In this document: one piece after another, positions 8,631 through 17,744 of the stretch
Layout: every line of letters begins with the position of its first letter
How positions within the stretch are numbered: position 1 is the stretch's first letter
From: Paracoccaceae bacterium
Lineage (GTDB): Bacteria > Pseudomonadota > Alphaproteobacteria > Rhodobacterales > Rhodobacteraceae
NCBI GenBank assembly: GCA_018223125.1
Contig: JAAEZA010000036.1
Location: forward strand, 1-44,948
Length of the DNA stretch: 44,948 nucleotides
Direction of reading: 5' to 3'
Position numbers and translations under genes: made by a program
Notes under the pieces: generated by a model
The model's database searches: none
Told to the model about the DNA's origin: nothing
Seen by the model: the letters and a program-made list of their open reading frames with translations, nothing else

Positions 8631-8702
8631 CGAAACAAAATACCAAATAACCGGTGGAGTTTCGGGACATTTGTCCGGATAACACTTGGAACGGAGAACA
8701 AA

Positions 8703-11537
8703 ATGAACAAACACATCCAACCTGATCTGGATACCTCCCCCAAGGTTTCTGACGAAATCCGCAAGACCACCTGTTACATGTGCGCCTGTCGCTGCGGCAT
8801 CAACGTGCATATGCAGGACGGCAAAGTGAAATACATCGAGGGCAACCGCGATCACCCGATCAACCGTGGTGTGCTTTGCGCCAAAGGCTCTGCGGGGATT
8901 ATGCAGCATTACTCCCCCGCGCGCCTGAAAGCGCCGATGAAACGGGTCGGCCCGCGCGGCTCGGGCGAGTTTGAAGAGATCAGCTGGGATGAAGCCTTCC
9001 AGATTGCATCGGACTGGATGACACCGCTGCGGGAAAAACACCCCGAAAAGCTGGCGTTCTTCACAGGGCGTGACCAGTCCCAATCCCTGACATCCTATTG
9101 GGCGCAACAGTTCGGCACCCCGAATTACGCGGCCCATGGCGGTTTCTGTTCCGTGAATATGGCGGCGGCTGGCATCTACACCATGGGTGGCGCGTTTTGG
9201 GAATTCGGCCAGCCCGATTGGGAACGGGCCAAAATGTTCATGATTTTCGGCGTGGCAGAAGATCACGATTCCAACCCGATCAAACTGGGCCTGTCCCGCC
9301 TGAAGGAACGGGGCGCCAAGATTGTGGGCGTGAACCCCGTACGTTCGGGCTATAATGCGATTGCAGATGAATGGGTTGGCATCACGCCGGGTACGGACGG
9401 ATTGTTCATCCTCTCCCTGATCCGCGAGTTGCTGGCGGCAGGAAAGGTGGATCTGGAGTATCTGATCCGCTACACCAACGCGCCCTATCTGGTGAACTGC
9501 GATCCGGAATCCGACGATCACGGGCTGTTCCTTTATGATAATAACGGCAAACCGCAGGTTCTGGACCGGACGACAGGCGAACCGCTACCCTTTGACCAGC
9601 AAGGGGTGAAACCCGAACTCGCCACGGATTACACCCATAAAGGCACGCTTTACCGGCCCGCCTTCCAACTGATGGCGGAAAAATATCTGGTAGAGGATTA
9701 CGCGCCGGAAAACGTGTCAGAGCGGACAGGGGTAAAGCCTGAAACCATCCGCCGCTTGGCCGCCGAACTGGCCCGCACCGCCTTTGAGGAAGAGATCGTC
9801 ATCAACCAGCCGTGGACCGATTTCCGCGGCGAAAAACACGACAAAATGATCGGCCGCCCTGTAGCCTTCCACGCCATGCGCGGGATTTCGGCCCATTCCA
9901 ACGGGTTCCAGACCTGCCGCGCGCTGCACCTTTTGCAAATCCTGCTGGGCAGTGTCGAGGTTCCGGGCGGTTTCCGCTTCAAGCCGCCTTATCCCAAACC
10001 CGTCACTGGCCATCCGCGCCCCCACGCGAAACCTGTGGCCAACAGCCCGCTGAACGGCCCGCATCTGGGCTTTCCGCAGGGCCCCGAAGACCTTGCAATC
10101 AAGGCGAACGGCACGCCTGCGCGGATTGACAAGGCGTTTACATGGGAAAACCCCATGTCCGCCCACGGCATGATGCATATGGTGATTTCCAACGCCCATG
10201 CCGGTGATCCCTACAAGATCGACACGCTGTTCATGTATATGGCGAATATGTCGTGGAACTCCTCTATGAACTCCCGCGGTGTGATGGACATGCTGACGGA
10301 CAAGACCGAAGACGGCGAATACGTCATCCCGCGGATCATCTATTCGGACAGCTATTCTTCGGAAATGGTGGCCTTTGCGGATCTGATCCTGCCCGATACC
10401 ACCTATCTTGAACGGCACGACTGTATTTCCCTGCTCGACCGCCCGATTTCCGAAGCCGAGGCCATGTGCGACAGCATCCGCTGGCCCGTGGTGGAACCGG
10501 ACCGCGATGTGCGCGGCTTTCAATCTGCCCTCATCCAGCTTGGTGCCAAGATGAAACTGCCCGGTTTCGTGAATGAAGACGGTTCTGCCAAATATCAGGA
10601 TTACGCCGATTACATCGTCAATCACGAACGCCGCCCCGGTGTCGGGCCTCTGGCCGGATGGCGGGGAGAGGACGAAACCGGATCCGGCAGGGGTGCGCCC
10701 AATCCCAAGCAGATAGACCGCTACATTGAAAACGGCGGTTTTTACATGGACCACATCCCCGAAGAGGCACTGTTCTACAAGCCGTGGAACAAAGCCTATC
10801 AGGATTGGGCGGTAGAGCGCGGGATCTTTGACGCGCCCTCCCCCTATACGTTCAACATCTATGTGGAACAGATGCAGAAATTCCGGCTGGCCGCCGAGGG
10901 CAAAGGCGAATTGCAGCCGCCCGATCACCTGCGCGACCAGCTGAAAATGGCGATGGACCCGCTGCCCACTTGGTGGCAACCCTTCGAAGAAGCCCTTGTA
11001 GACGCAGAGGAATATCCTATCCACGCGCTGACCCAGCGACCTGCGGCCATGTACCATTCATGGGGATCGCAGAACGCATGGCTGCGCCAGATTCACGGAC
11101 ACAATCCGCTGTATGTATCCGGCGAAATCTGGGAACAGAACGGCTTTGCGGAAGGCGACTGGGCCTACCTAAAATCCCACCACGGGGAAATTCGGGTGCC
11201 TGTCGTCCGCATGGATGCGCTGAACCCGAAAACCGTCTGGACCTGGAACGCCATTGGCAAACGCAAAGGTGCATGGGCACTGGACGAACATGCGCCCGAA
11301 ACGAAAAAAGGCTTTCTTCTGAATCACTTGATCCACGAACTTCTACCACCAAAAGGGGACGGATTGCGCTGGTCCAACTCTGATCCGGTCACGGGACAGG
11401 CCGCATGGTATGACCTGCGGGTGAACATCCGCAAGGCGCCTGCACCGGACAACCTGCAATCCGAACCTGCTGTTGCGCCGCAGAACTCCCCTGTCGGACA
11501 AGGGCCAAAAAACATCCGCTACGGAGAGGATTTCTGA
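8703..11537 (+). CDS. soeA: Molybdopterin oxidoreductase, catalytic subunit of sulfite dehydrogenase (SoeA-like)
   Basis: The 944-residue protein belongs to the DMSO-reductase family. The N-terminal Fe-S motif C24-x2-C27-x3-C31 with C59 ('VLCAKG') would hold one [4Fe-4S] cluster. The molybdopterin domains follow, and a dinucleotide-binding barrel lies near the C-terminus ('HSWGSQNAWLRQIHG'). No Tat signal precedes the cysteines, so it should be cytoplasmic, as known for SoeABC, which oxidises sulfite to sulfate and passes electrons to quinone. A good RBS (ggag, 8693-8696) precedes the start. Its stop overlaps the next start. Polysulfide or thiosulfate reductase is the alternative, but Pta and Tau genes favour sulfite oxidation. 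Confidence 0.87.
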   Translation: MNKHIQPDLDTSPKVSDEIRKTTCYMCACRCGINVHMQDGKVKYIEGNRDHPINRGVLCAKGSAGIMQHYSPARLKAPMKRVGPRGSGEFEEISWDEAFQIASDWMTPLREKHPEKLAFFTGRDQSQSLTSYWAQQFGTPNYAAHGGFCSVNMAAAGIYTMGGAFWEFGQPDWERAKMFMIFGVAEDHDSNPIKLGLSRLKERGAKIVGVNPVRSGYNAIADEWVGITPGTDGLFILSLIRELLAAGKVDLEYLIRYTNAPYLVNCDPESDDHGLFLYDNNGKPQVLDRTTGEPLPFDQQGVKPELATDYTHKGTLYRPAFQLMAEKYLVEDYAPENVSERTGVKPETIRRLAAELARTAFEEEIVINQPWTDFRGEKHDKMIGRPVAFHAMRGISAHSNGFQTCRALHLLQILLGSVEVPGGFRFKPPYPKPVTGHPRPHAKPVANSPLNGPHLGFPQGPEDLAIKANGTPARIDKAFTWENPMSAHGMMHMVISNAHAGDPYKIDTLFMYMANMSWNSSMNSRGVMDMLTDKTEDGEYVIPRIIYSDSYSSEMVAFADLILPDTTYLERHDCISLLDRPISEAEAMCDSIRWPVVEPDRDVRGFQSALIQLGAKMKLPGFVNEDGSAKYQDYADYIVNHERRPGVGPLAGWRGEDETGSGRGAPNPKQIDRYIENGGFYMDHIPEEALFYKPWNKAYQDWAVERGIFDAPSPYTFNIYVEQMQKFRLAAEGKGELQPPDHLRDQLKMAMDPLPTWWQPFEEALVDAEEYPIHALTQRPAAMYHSWGSQNAWLRQIHGHNPLYVSGEIWEQNGFAEGDWAYLKSHHGEIRVPVVRMDALNPKTVWTWNAIGKRKGAWALDEHAPETKKGFLLNHLIHELLPPKGDGLRWSNSDPVTGQAAWYDLRVNIRKAPAPDNLQSEPAVAPQNSPVGQGPKNIRYGEDF

Positions 11538-12370
11538 TGCGCACCCATAGCGTTTCCGGCGGGGGCGGTTGCCAGATCCATGTCACGGATCAGGGCCCCG
11601 AAAACGCACCGGCCCTGTTGTTCGTCCACGGCTGGGCACAACACAACATCTGCTGGCAGGCCCAAGCGCCTCTGGCGGAAAAATTCCGCGTCGTCGCATT
11701 TGATCTGCGCGGGCATGGCGGCTCGGACACACCTTCGGAGGTGGAAGATTACACCGACGAAGCCCTTTGGGCCAACGACATCTATGCCGTAATCACCGAG
11801 CTTGGCCTGAAAAATCCGGTCCTGATCGGCTGGTCCTATGGCGCGCGGGTGATTTCCTCCTATCTTGCCACCCACGGGCAGGATGCCATTGGCGGGATCG
11901 TCCTTGTGGGCGGGATCATTGCCATTGGCAAACACCGCGAGCCGTGGATGATGGGGGAAGGCAGCCCCGCGCTGAACCGCGACCTTTACACATCCGATCA
12001 GAACCGGCTGATCCCCGCGACGGTAAAATTTGTCGAACAATGCACTTATAAACCGCTCGACAGGGCCAGCTATGCAACACTGGTTGCGGCCAATATGCTG
12101 GTACCCGCGCTGGTGCGCCGTGCGCTGTTTGCGGGCGATTGGGATTGCCGGCCAAGCTGGCAGGCCTTTACTAAACCCGCGCTGGTGATCCACGGCACGG
12201 AGGACGATATTGTCCTGCCAGCCGTTGGAAAGGCTGCCGCCGAAACCCTGCCAGACAGCACCCTGTCGCTTTATCCCGAAACCGGACATGCGCCCTTTGC
12301 CGAGCATCCGGCCCGTTTCAACGACGAGATTGCCGCCTTTGCTGCAAACGCCCTTGGAGTTTCACAATGA
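11537..12370 (+). CDS. Alpha/beta-fold hydrolase embedded in the soe operon
   Basis: The 277-residue protein has an oxyanion-hole 'HGW' at 31-33, nucleophile elbow 'GWSYG' with Ser100, a probable acid in 'HGTEDD' (219-224) and the catalytic His251 in 'GHAPF'. No signal peptide is seen, so it is cytoplasmic. It overlaps soeA by one base and soeB by four, so it is translationally coupled to both. The substrate is unknown. Coupling suggests a role in sulfonate or sulfite metabolism or in enzyme maturation, but nothing in the sequence shows which. Confidence 0.88.
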   Translation: MRTHSVSGGGGCQIHVTDQGPENAPALLFVHGWAQHNICWQAQAPLAEKFRVVAFDLRGHGGSDTPSEVEDYTDEALWANDIYAVITELGLKNPVLIGWSYGARVISSYLATHGQDAIGGIVLVGGIIAIGKHREPWMMGEGSPALNRDLYTSDQNRLIPATVKFVEQCTYKPLDRASYATLVAANMLVPALVRRALFAGDWDCRPSWQAFTKPALVIHGTEDDIVLPAVGKAAAETLPDSTLSLYPETGHAPFAEHPARFNDEIAAFAANALGVSQ

Positions 12371-13152
12371 CCACCCTTCCCCAATCGACCCACAAGAAAC
12401 TGGGCCTTGCCATTGATCTGGACATCTGCGTCGGGTGTCATGCCTGCGTGATCAACTGCAAGGAATGGAACACCTCCAACTATGGCGCGCCCCTGTCGGA
12501 TCAGGACGCCTATGGAGCGGAGCCTGTCGGCACATTCCTGAACCGCATTCACACGTTTGAGGTAAAAGCGGCGGATAAACCCGCCCAGACCGTCCACTTC
12601 CCCAAATCCTGTCTGCACTGCGATGATGCGCCTTGCGTGACGGTCTGTCCAACCGGTGCAAGCTACAAGCGCGTGGACGACGGGATCGTTCTGGTAAACG
12701 AATCCGATTGCATCGGCTGCGGTCTCTGCGCCTGGGCCTGTCCTTACGGCGCACGGGAACTGGATGCGGCGGAAGGTGTGATGAAGAAATGCACCCTTTG
12801 CGTAGATCGCATCTACAACGAGAACCTGCCCGAGATTGACCGCGAACCGGCCTGCGTGCGCACCTGCCCCGCAAATGCCCGCCATTTCGGGGATTACGCA
12901 GACCCCGATAGCAATGTATCCCGCATGGCCGCAGAACGCGGCGCGGTTCCCCTGTTCCCCGAACAAGGCACCAATCCGGTCAACCGTTACCTGCCGCCAC
13001 GACCGAAAGCGGATATTCAAACGGACGGGGACATCGACATCCTTGCACCGTTTCTGGATACCTCCGGCGCCAGCAACAGCGCGTCCGGCCCGTCATCCAC
13101 AACTGCCAAGGGCCTGCTGGGCTGGCTTGACAAAGCACTGGAGGCCATCTGA
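12367..13152 (+). CDS. soeB: Four-cluster ferredoxin subunit of sulfite dehydrogenase (SoeB-like)
   Basis: The 261-residue protein carries sixteen cysteines in four ferredoxin-type groups: C21/24/27/31, C82/85/90/94, C115/118/121/125 and C142/145/163/167. This is the DmsB/NrfC pattern, which wires electrons from the molybdenum subunit to the membrane anchor. No signal peptide is present, matching a cytoplasmic complex. The last 85 residues are cysteine-free, with a Ser/Pro-rich stretch. It overlaps the hydrolase by ATGA and the anchor gene by one base. Confidence 0.92.
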   Translation: MTTLPQSTHKKLGLAIDLDICVGCHACVINCKEWNTSNYGAPLSDQDAYGAEPVGTFLNRIHTFEVKAADKPAQTVHFPKSCLHCDDAPCVTVCPTGASYKRVDDGIVLVNESDCIGCGLCAWACPYGARELDAAEGVMKKCTLCVDRIYNENLPEIDREPACVRTCPANARHFGDYADPDSNVSRMAAERGAVPLFPEQGTNPVNRYLPPRPKADIQTDGDIDILAPFLDTSGASNSASGPSSTTAKGLLGWLDKALEAI

Positions 13153-14036
13153 TGCATCCCGCACCTTCTGTCATCGTTTTTACCGCCCTGTCGGGGCTCG
13201 GCTTTGGTCTGCTGGCGTTTTTGGGGGTAAACATCCCCGATGTGACCGGCATGACAGCCTTCATTTTCTTCTTCATCGCCTATGCGCTGGCCGTTGGGGG
13301 GCTGGTCGCATCCACCTTCCACCTTGGCAATCCGCAACGCGCATTAAAGGCGTTCACCCAGTGGCGCAGCAGCTGGCTGTCCCGTGAAGGCGTGTTCGCT
13401 GTTGTTTCCCTTTGTGTTATGGGCATTTATGCCGCCTGTCTGATTTTTCTGGACCTCCGCCTGCCGGTTGTCGGGATCATCGGTTCGATTCTCAGCCTGA
13501 TCTCTGTTTATTGCACCTCAATGATTTACGGACAGTTAAAGACAGTGCCGCGCTGGAGCCAGCCGCTGACGCCCTTCCTGTTTCTGGCCTATGCGCTAAC
13601 CGGCGGTGCGCTGTTGTCCGGTCAGGTCTATCTGGCAGCGGGCCTGATGGTGCTGCTGATGATCCTGCAATATGCCCACTGGACCATCGGAGACACCCGT
13701 CTGGCAGCAGCCGGAGGCACGATCGAGGCAGCGACAGGTCTTGGCCACCTCGGCAAGGTAAGGCTGCTGGAAAGCCCACATAGCGGGACCAACTATCTTT
13801 TGCGCGAAATGGCATTTGAGGTGGGCCGCAAGCACGCTGTGAAGCTGCGTGTAATTGCCCTGCTGCTTCTGGGCATCCTGCCCTGCGCCCTGCTGGTTCT
13901 GACCACCCCCGGCCATCTGAGCGCCCTTGTGGCCATCATCCTGCATATGGCCGGTGTCTTTGCCGCACGCTGGCTGTTCTTCGCAGAGGCGGAGCATGTT
14001 CAGGCGCTCTACTACGACCGTCACAGAGCGGCCTGA
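13152..14036 (+). CDS. soeC: Membrane anchor subunit of sulfite dehydrogenase (SoeC-like, DmsC family)
   Basis: The 294-residue, very hydrophobic protein has about eight membrane segments, starting with 'VIVFTALSGLGFGLLAF', and the DmsC-family stretch 'STFHLGNPQRALKAF'. In this family it anchors the catalytic and Fe-S subunits to the inner membrane and passes electrons to quinone. It is the last gene of the soe operon, with a terminator 25 bp after its stop. Confidence 0.9.
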   Translation: MHPAPSVIVFTALSGLGFGLLAFLGVNIPDVTGMTAFIFFFIAYALAVGGLVASTFHLGNPQRALKAFTQWRSSWLSREGVFAVVSLCVMGIYAACLIFLDLRLPVVGIIGSILSLISVYCTSMIYGQLKTVPRWSQPLTPFLFLAYALTGGALLSGQVYLAAGLMVLLMILQYAHWTIGDTRLAAAGGTIEAATGLGHLGKVRLLESPHSGTNYLLREMAFEVGRKHAVKLRVIALLLLGILPCALLVLTTPGHLSALVAIILHMAGVFAARWLFFAEAEHVQALYYDRHRAA

Positions 14037-14061
14037 AACACCCGCACAGCCGGTCTTGCAG

Positions 14062-14095
14062 AGGCCCGCACGGTATCAGCCGCGCGGGCCTTTTC
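14062..14095 (+). terminator. Intrinsic terminator of the soe operon
   Basis: An 8-bp stem, aggcccgc (14062-14069) with gcgggcct (14084-14091), has a 14-nt loop and is followed by TTTTCTTT. Confidence 0.85.
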
Positions 14096-14176
14096 TTTGG
14101 CCTGACGGCAGACAGGAAGCACTCTGGGGGAAACGCCGGACGGCGCATCAAGCCAATCATCACCGGTCATAAAAAA

Positions 14177-14212
14177 ACGCTCCCAGGAGGCAATGTCCGG
14201 GAGCGTCTTTTT
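14177..14212. terminator. Second, bidirectional-looking hairpin
   Basis: acgctccc (14177-14184) pairs with gggagcgt (14199-14206). A run of seven A precedes it and T5 follows it, so it could terminate in either direction. It isolates the LytTR region from the soe operon. Confidence 0.8.
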
Positions 14213-14631
14213 CGCCAGTTTCGCACCGGATGCACGGGACGAGCGTGCTGCCTTAGCGAAGCGTGTTGTTGCAATCTGGCCGCTGTCAGTGAAACGGGGC
14301 CTATTTACGACAACCGGTGCGGTGCACCTGACTGACCTGGAGGCGGGCGGCTTGCGCCCTGAAGTCGAGAATGGTTATCGCCATAAAACCCTTTGTTTTC
14401 TAGCCTCCATTCGCGAAATGACACATATTCTTCGCCAAATGCACAGCGGTTTCGGAAAACTTATTTGGCGCTTCGTGAAACGTGCACCCGCTTTCGGACC
14501 TGCACCATTCGCGAAGCGTCTAATAGCCGCCACGTACCGGACACAGCACGGCCCTGCGGCTGACACATTTCCGCCAGATTTCCACTTCATCATGGTGCGA
14601 CCCACGAAAACTCCAGTAAATCGGGCTTACC
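14213..14631 (+). other. 419-bp non-coding leader with repeated TTCG/TGCAC motifs
   Basis: No convincing gene is seen. An open frame from 14193 runs through and overlaps the LytTR gene in another frame. The octamer palindrome TTCGCGAA occurs at 14410-14417 and 14508-14515. Four units of the form TTCG-(5-7 nt)-TGCAC occur, at 14220-14235 (with one extra base), 14431-14444, 14472-14487 and 14493-14505. This looks like a multi-site regulatory region for the downstream LytTR gene. Confidence 0.45.
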
Positions 14632-15423
14632 ATGAATATTCACATCGTTTTTTCCGGTCGGGACAGAAATGTGTTGCATGCGCTGCCTGCTGTTATGTGG
14701 CTGGCCAGCTGTCTCTATACCGTTTTGATTGTTCTGAACGCTTTGCCGCCGATGCTTTCGTCGCAATCTCCGGTATCGCTCAAGAATATTGCCGTCATCC
14801 TGATGTGTATTCTGATCGTTTATCCCTTGTACCGGCTGGGGTTTCTGACGCTGACGCGGATGTATCCCGACAGCCCTGTTGTCAAACGAATCGCAGCACT
14901 GTCTTTGATCTGTGTTGTCGCCGGTGCGTTATGCCTCGGGCTGGCGCTGATTGCGGTGGATATTTCGGGCAGTGTTCTCTCCCGTGCGGATCTGCGCTGG
15001 TATTTGCTGAATATGATGGTGGGAATCTTTCTGATGCCCGTTTTCTTCTTCATTATTCGCGGCAGCAATATCGTGCGCGAACAGTTTACCCAAGGCGGCA
15101 GCACGCAGGCCGCACGGCTGATCCTGCGCAAGCTCGGGCCGGATGCCGGCAGCAAACTGGTCCGGATGCAAAGCGCCGACCACTATGTAGAAGTGCACAC
15201 GGAAAAAGGACCGAAACTGCTGTTGATGCGGCTGTCCGATGCGACCCAGATGCTGGAAAGTTTCGACGGTTCCCAGGTGCACCGCTCCCATTGGGTCAAC
15301 TTCAACGAGGTCACCGAGGTCATCAAGCGGGACCGCAAGGTCTGGCTGCGCATGTCCGATGGCACGGATGTACCGGTGTCCCGCAGTTACCGCCCCGAGC
15401 TCCGGGCGGCGGGCATGATCTAG
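14632..15423 (+). CDS. Membrane-anchored LytTR-domain transcriptional regulator
   Basis: The 263-residue protein has four predicted membrane helices (about 19-36, 52-70, 86-108 and 125-145). A C-terminal LytTR DNA-binding domain of about 100 residues follows, with 'LVRMQSADHYVEVHTEKG', 'FDGSQVHRSHWVN' and 'RKVWLRMSDG', hallmark LytTR strands. No response-regulator receiver domain is present, so signal sensing is probably through the membrane part. The start at 14632 lacks an obvious SD. It ends 11 bp from the convergent DMT gene. Target genes are unknown; the repeat-rich leader makes autoregulation plausible. Confidence 0.88.
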   Translation: MNIHIVFSGRDRNVLHALPAVMWLASCLYTVLIVLNALPPMLSSQSPVSLKNIAVILMCILIVYPLYRLGFLTLTRMYPDSPVVKRIAALSLICVVAGALCLGLALIAVDISGSVLSRADLRWYLLNMMVGIFLMPVFFFIIRGSNIVREQFTQGGSTQAARLILRKLGPDAGSKLVRMQSADHYVEVHTEKGPKLLLMRLSDATQMLESFDGSQVHRSHWVNFNEVTEVIKRDRKVWLRMSDGTDVPVSRSYRPELRAAGMI

Positions 15424-15434
15424 GGCTTGCACCT

Positions 15435-16340
15435 TTAAAGAAACAGCACAAGCACCAGAATTGACAGCACCACAAAACCGATCCCTGCCAGTTCCCGCAG
15501 GGTGGTTGTTTCCTTGAAGAACAGGGTTGAGGCAAGAAAGGAAAAGATCAGTTCCACCTGCCCCACCGCCTTCACGTAAGCTGCGTTCTGCAAGGTAAAT
15601 GCCGTGAACCAGCCAAGCGATCCGATCATACCGGACAACCCCACCAGCGCTGTGACCCGCCAGTGATGCAATACTTTGGCGATTTCACCCTTTTCCCGCA
15701 GATACAGCCATGCGGACATTATCACGCTCTGGAAGATCGTCACGCACATCAGTGTATAGACCGAGCGCAGCAGGAAGTGTGAATCGCCAAGGGACAGGGA
15801 CGCGCCGCGATAACCGATGGCGGAGACGCCAAAGAGCGCACCCGAAGCCAGTCCCAGCCCCGCAGCCCCGTTGAAATAACGCCGCCACCCGCCATTGCCC
15901 TGCCGCTCTGGCGGGTCGGACAGCAGGATTACACCAACCAGCCCGATCACAATCGCAAGAAGGCCCGCGCCGGACAGCCCTTCCCCCAGAACGATCATGC
16001 CAATCAGGGCTGTCTGGATCGTCTCGGTTTTCTTAAACGTAATGCCAACGGTGAAGTTGCGGCGGGAAAAAAGCGCAACGACGCACATTGTGGCAAGGAT
16101 TTGCGCCACACCACCGATCCCTGCAAACCAGAAGAATCGGGGATTCACAGAGGGAAGCTCCCAGCCATTAACGCTGGCGAGCCCCCATAGCAAAACCGCT
16201 GCAAGAGGGGCAGCAAAGAGAAACCGCGCAAATGTGGCGCCTGCCGTGCTCAGCCCCGTGGCTTTAAGGTGTTTTTGCAACATAAAGCGCAGGTTCTGAC
16301 TGAACGCTGCGCCAATACTGATAATAATCCAGAGTTCCAT
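15435..16340 (-). CDS. EamA/DMT-family transporter
   Basis: The 301-residue protein is almost wholly hydrophobic with about ten membrane segments arranged as two EamA halves. The first begins 'LWIIISIGAAFSQNLRFML' and the second ends 'LREL AGIGFVVLSILVLVL' at the C-terminus. Members export or import small metabolites; no substrate can be assigned. It starts at ATG 16340. The 122 bp between it and ubiK (16341-16462) show nothing recognisable. Confidence 0.85.
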   Translation of the reverse strand: MELWIIISIGAAFSQNLRFMLQKHLKATGLSTAGATFARFLFAAPLAAVLLWGLASVNGWELPSVNPRFFWFAGIGGVAQILATMCVVALFSRRNFTVGITFKKTETIQTALIGMIVLGEGLSGAGLLAIVIGLVGVILLSDPPERQGNGGWRRYFNGAAGLGLASGALFGVSAIGYRGASLSLGDSHFLLRSVYTLMCVTIFQSVIMSAWLYLREKGEIAKVLHHWRVTALVGLSGMIGSLGWFTAFTLQNAAYVKAVGQVELIFSFLASTLFFKETTTLRELAGIGFVVLSILVLVLFL

Positions 16341-16462
16341 GGATCAAGCCTTTCGCTTGCCCCTTAAAACCACGCCCCCGCAAGGAGGTCGAGGCCCAAT
16401 CGTCACAATAAGGGGCGAAAGGGAAGCCTGAACGTTCTCCGGTGTAACGGCCTGATGCCGCC

Positions 16463-16729
16463 CTACTTCTTGGCGGCAGGCTTTTTGGCGGACTTGCCTT
16501 CCAGCGCATCAAGACGGGCGGACAGGGCCGCGTTTTCTTCGCGGGCTTTCTGGGCCATCAGACGCACGGCGTCAAATTCTTCACGGCTTACAAAATCGCG
16601 GTCGGCCAGCCAGCGGTCCATCCAGCTTTTCATCGCTGTTTCCGCCTCGGTGCGCGCGCCCTGGGCCACGCCCATTGCGTTTGTCATCACCTGACTGAGA
16701 TCTTCGAACAGTTTGTTACGGGTCTGCAT
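16463..16729 (-). CDS. ubiK: Ubiquinone biosynthesis accessory factor UbiK family (BMFP)
   Basis: The 88-residue protein has the UbiK/YqiC layout. An amphipathic N-terminal helix ('LFEDLSQVMTNAMGVAQGA') is followed by a coiled-coil segment ('FDAVRLMAQKAREENAALSARL') and a Lys/Ala-rich tail. Start ATG 16729 was chosen because a longer frame to 16909 adds unrelated residues. In E. coli, UbiK helps assemble the aerobic ubiquinone hydroxylation complex. It is divergent from lgt, 121 bp apart. Confidence 0.85.
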   Translation of the reverse strand: MQTRNKLFEDLSQVMTNAMGVAQGARTEAETAMKSWMDRWLADRDFVSREEFDAVRLMAQKAREENAALSARLDALEGKSAKKPAAKK

Positions 16730-16850
16730 GGCGGCCCCCTTATCATTGCTGTGTTTCATCGTTATATGGGGTCGAAACAGGCAAAAGCAAAGCCCCAAAA
16801 GCGGAACGCGACCCTTCGCCCCGTGATGCGGCCGGAAAAAAGGCATTCCG

Positions 16851-17744
16851 ATGATAGCAGCTCTCCCCTTTCCCGATATTGATCCGGTCCTGATTTCTTT
16901 TGACATCATGGGTTTTACGCTGGCGATCCGATGGTATGCGCTGGCCTATATCGCCGGATTCCTGCTGGCGTGGGGCTGGGCCAACCGTGCACTGCGGCGC
17001 GATTACCTGTGGATGGGGAATACCCCGCCCATGACCCCCAAACATACCGAGGACTTCCTGACATGGGCCATCATCGGTGTGATTTTGGGCGGGCGTCTGG
17101 GCTATGTGCTGTTTTATTCCAAGGGCGCCTATCTGGATGATCCGGCGATGATTTTGCGGGTCTGGGAAGGCGGCATGTCCTTTCATGGCGGCTTTGCCGG
17201 TGTTGTCGTTGCAGCCCTGCTTTATGCCCGCAAACACTTTATCCCCCTTTTCTCGCTCGGGGATATTCTGGCGATCGGGGTGCCGATCGGTCTGGGGCTT
17301 GGACGTGTTGCCAACTTTATCAACGGTGAACTCTGGGGCCGCCCGACGACCGCGCCATGGGGCGTGGTTTTTCCGAACACGCCGGATTGCCCCGTCGGCT
17401 GGGCTGATACGGTCTGCGCGCGCCACCCATCACAACTGTACGAAGCGATACTGGAAGGCGTCGTGCTGTTCGTTTTGCTTGGCTATCTCGCCTACCGGCG
17501 CGGCTGGCTGAAAACACCCGGTGCCCTGACCGCGCTGTTTTTTGCGGGCTACGGCCTGTCCCGCTTTGTGGTGGAGTTTTTCCGTCAGGGCGATTCCCAG
17601 TTCACCGATTTTTCCAATCCTTGGGGCCATGTGCTGCGCTTCGGGCAGAACCCTGACAGTTTCGGCCTGACAATGGGGCAGCTTCTCTCCCTGCCGATGA
17701 TCGCCTTAGGGATTGCCATGCTGATTTATGTGCGCCGGAAATGA
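16851..17744 (+). CDS. lgt: Prolipoprotein diacylglyceryl transferase
   Basis: The 297-residue membrane enzyme has 'MSFHGGFAG' (HGGFAG at 112-117) and the Lgt signature region 'GRVANFINGELWGR' at 151-164, with about seven membrane helices. It transfers diacylglycerol from phosphatidylglycerol to the lipobox cysteine of prolipoproteins at the inner membrane. Lipoproteins made in this same window (YjbF, the M48 protease) would be clients. Its last four bases overlap the methyltransferase start. Confidence 0.96.
   Translation: MIAALPFPDIDPVLISFDIMGFTLAIRWYALAYIAGFLLAWGWANRALRRDYLWMGNTPPMTPKHTEDFLTWAIIGVILGGRLGYVLFYSKGAYLDDPAMILRVWEGGMSFHGGFAGVVVAALLYARKHFIPLFSLGDILAIGVPIGLGLGRVANFINGELWGRPTTAPWGVVFPNTPDCPVGWADTVCARHPSQLYEAILEGVVLFVLLGYLAYRRGWLKTPGALTALFFAGYGLSRFVVEFFRQGDSQFTDFSNPWGHVLRFGQNPDSFGLTMGQLLSLPMIALGIAMLIYVRRK

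Noticed and set aside
8073-9521. Long antisense frame opposite pta and soeA
   Set aside because: Shadow of two clear genes; His/Arg-rich, no motif.
14193-15464. 423-codon plus-strand frame through the leader and LytTR gene
   Set aside because: It is out of phase with the LytTR protein, which has clear membrane helices and a LytTR domain; composition is unlike a protein.
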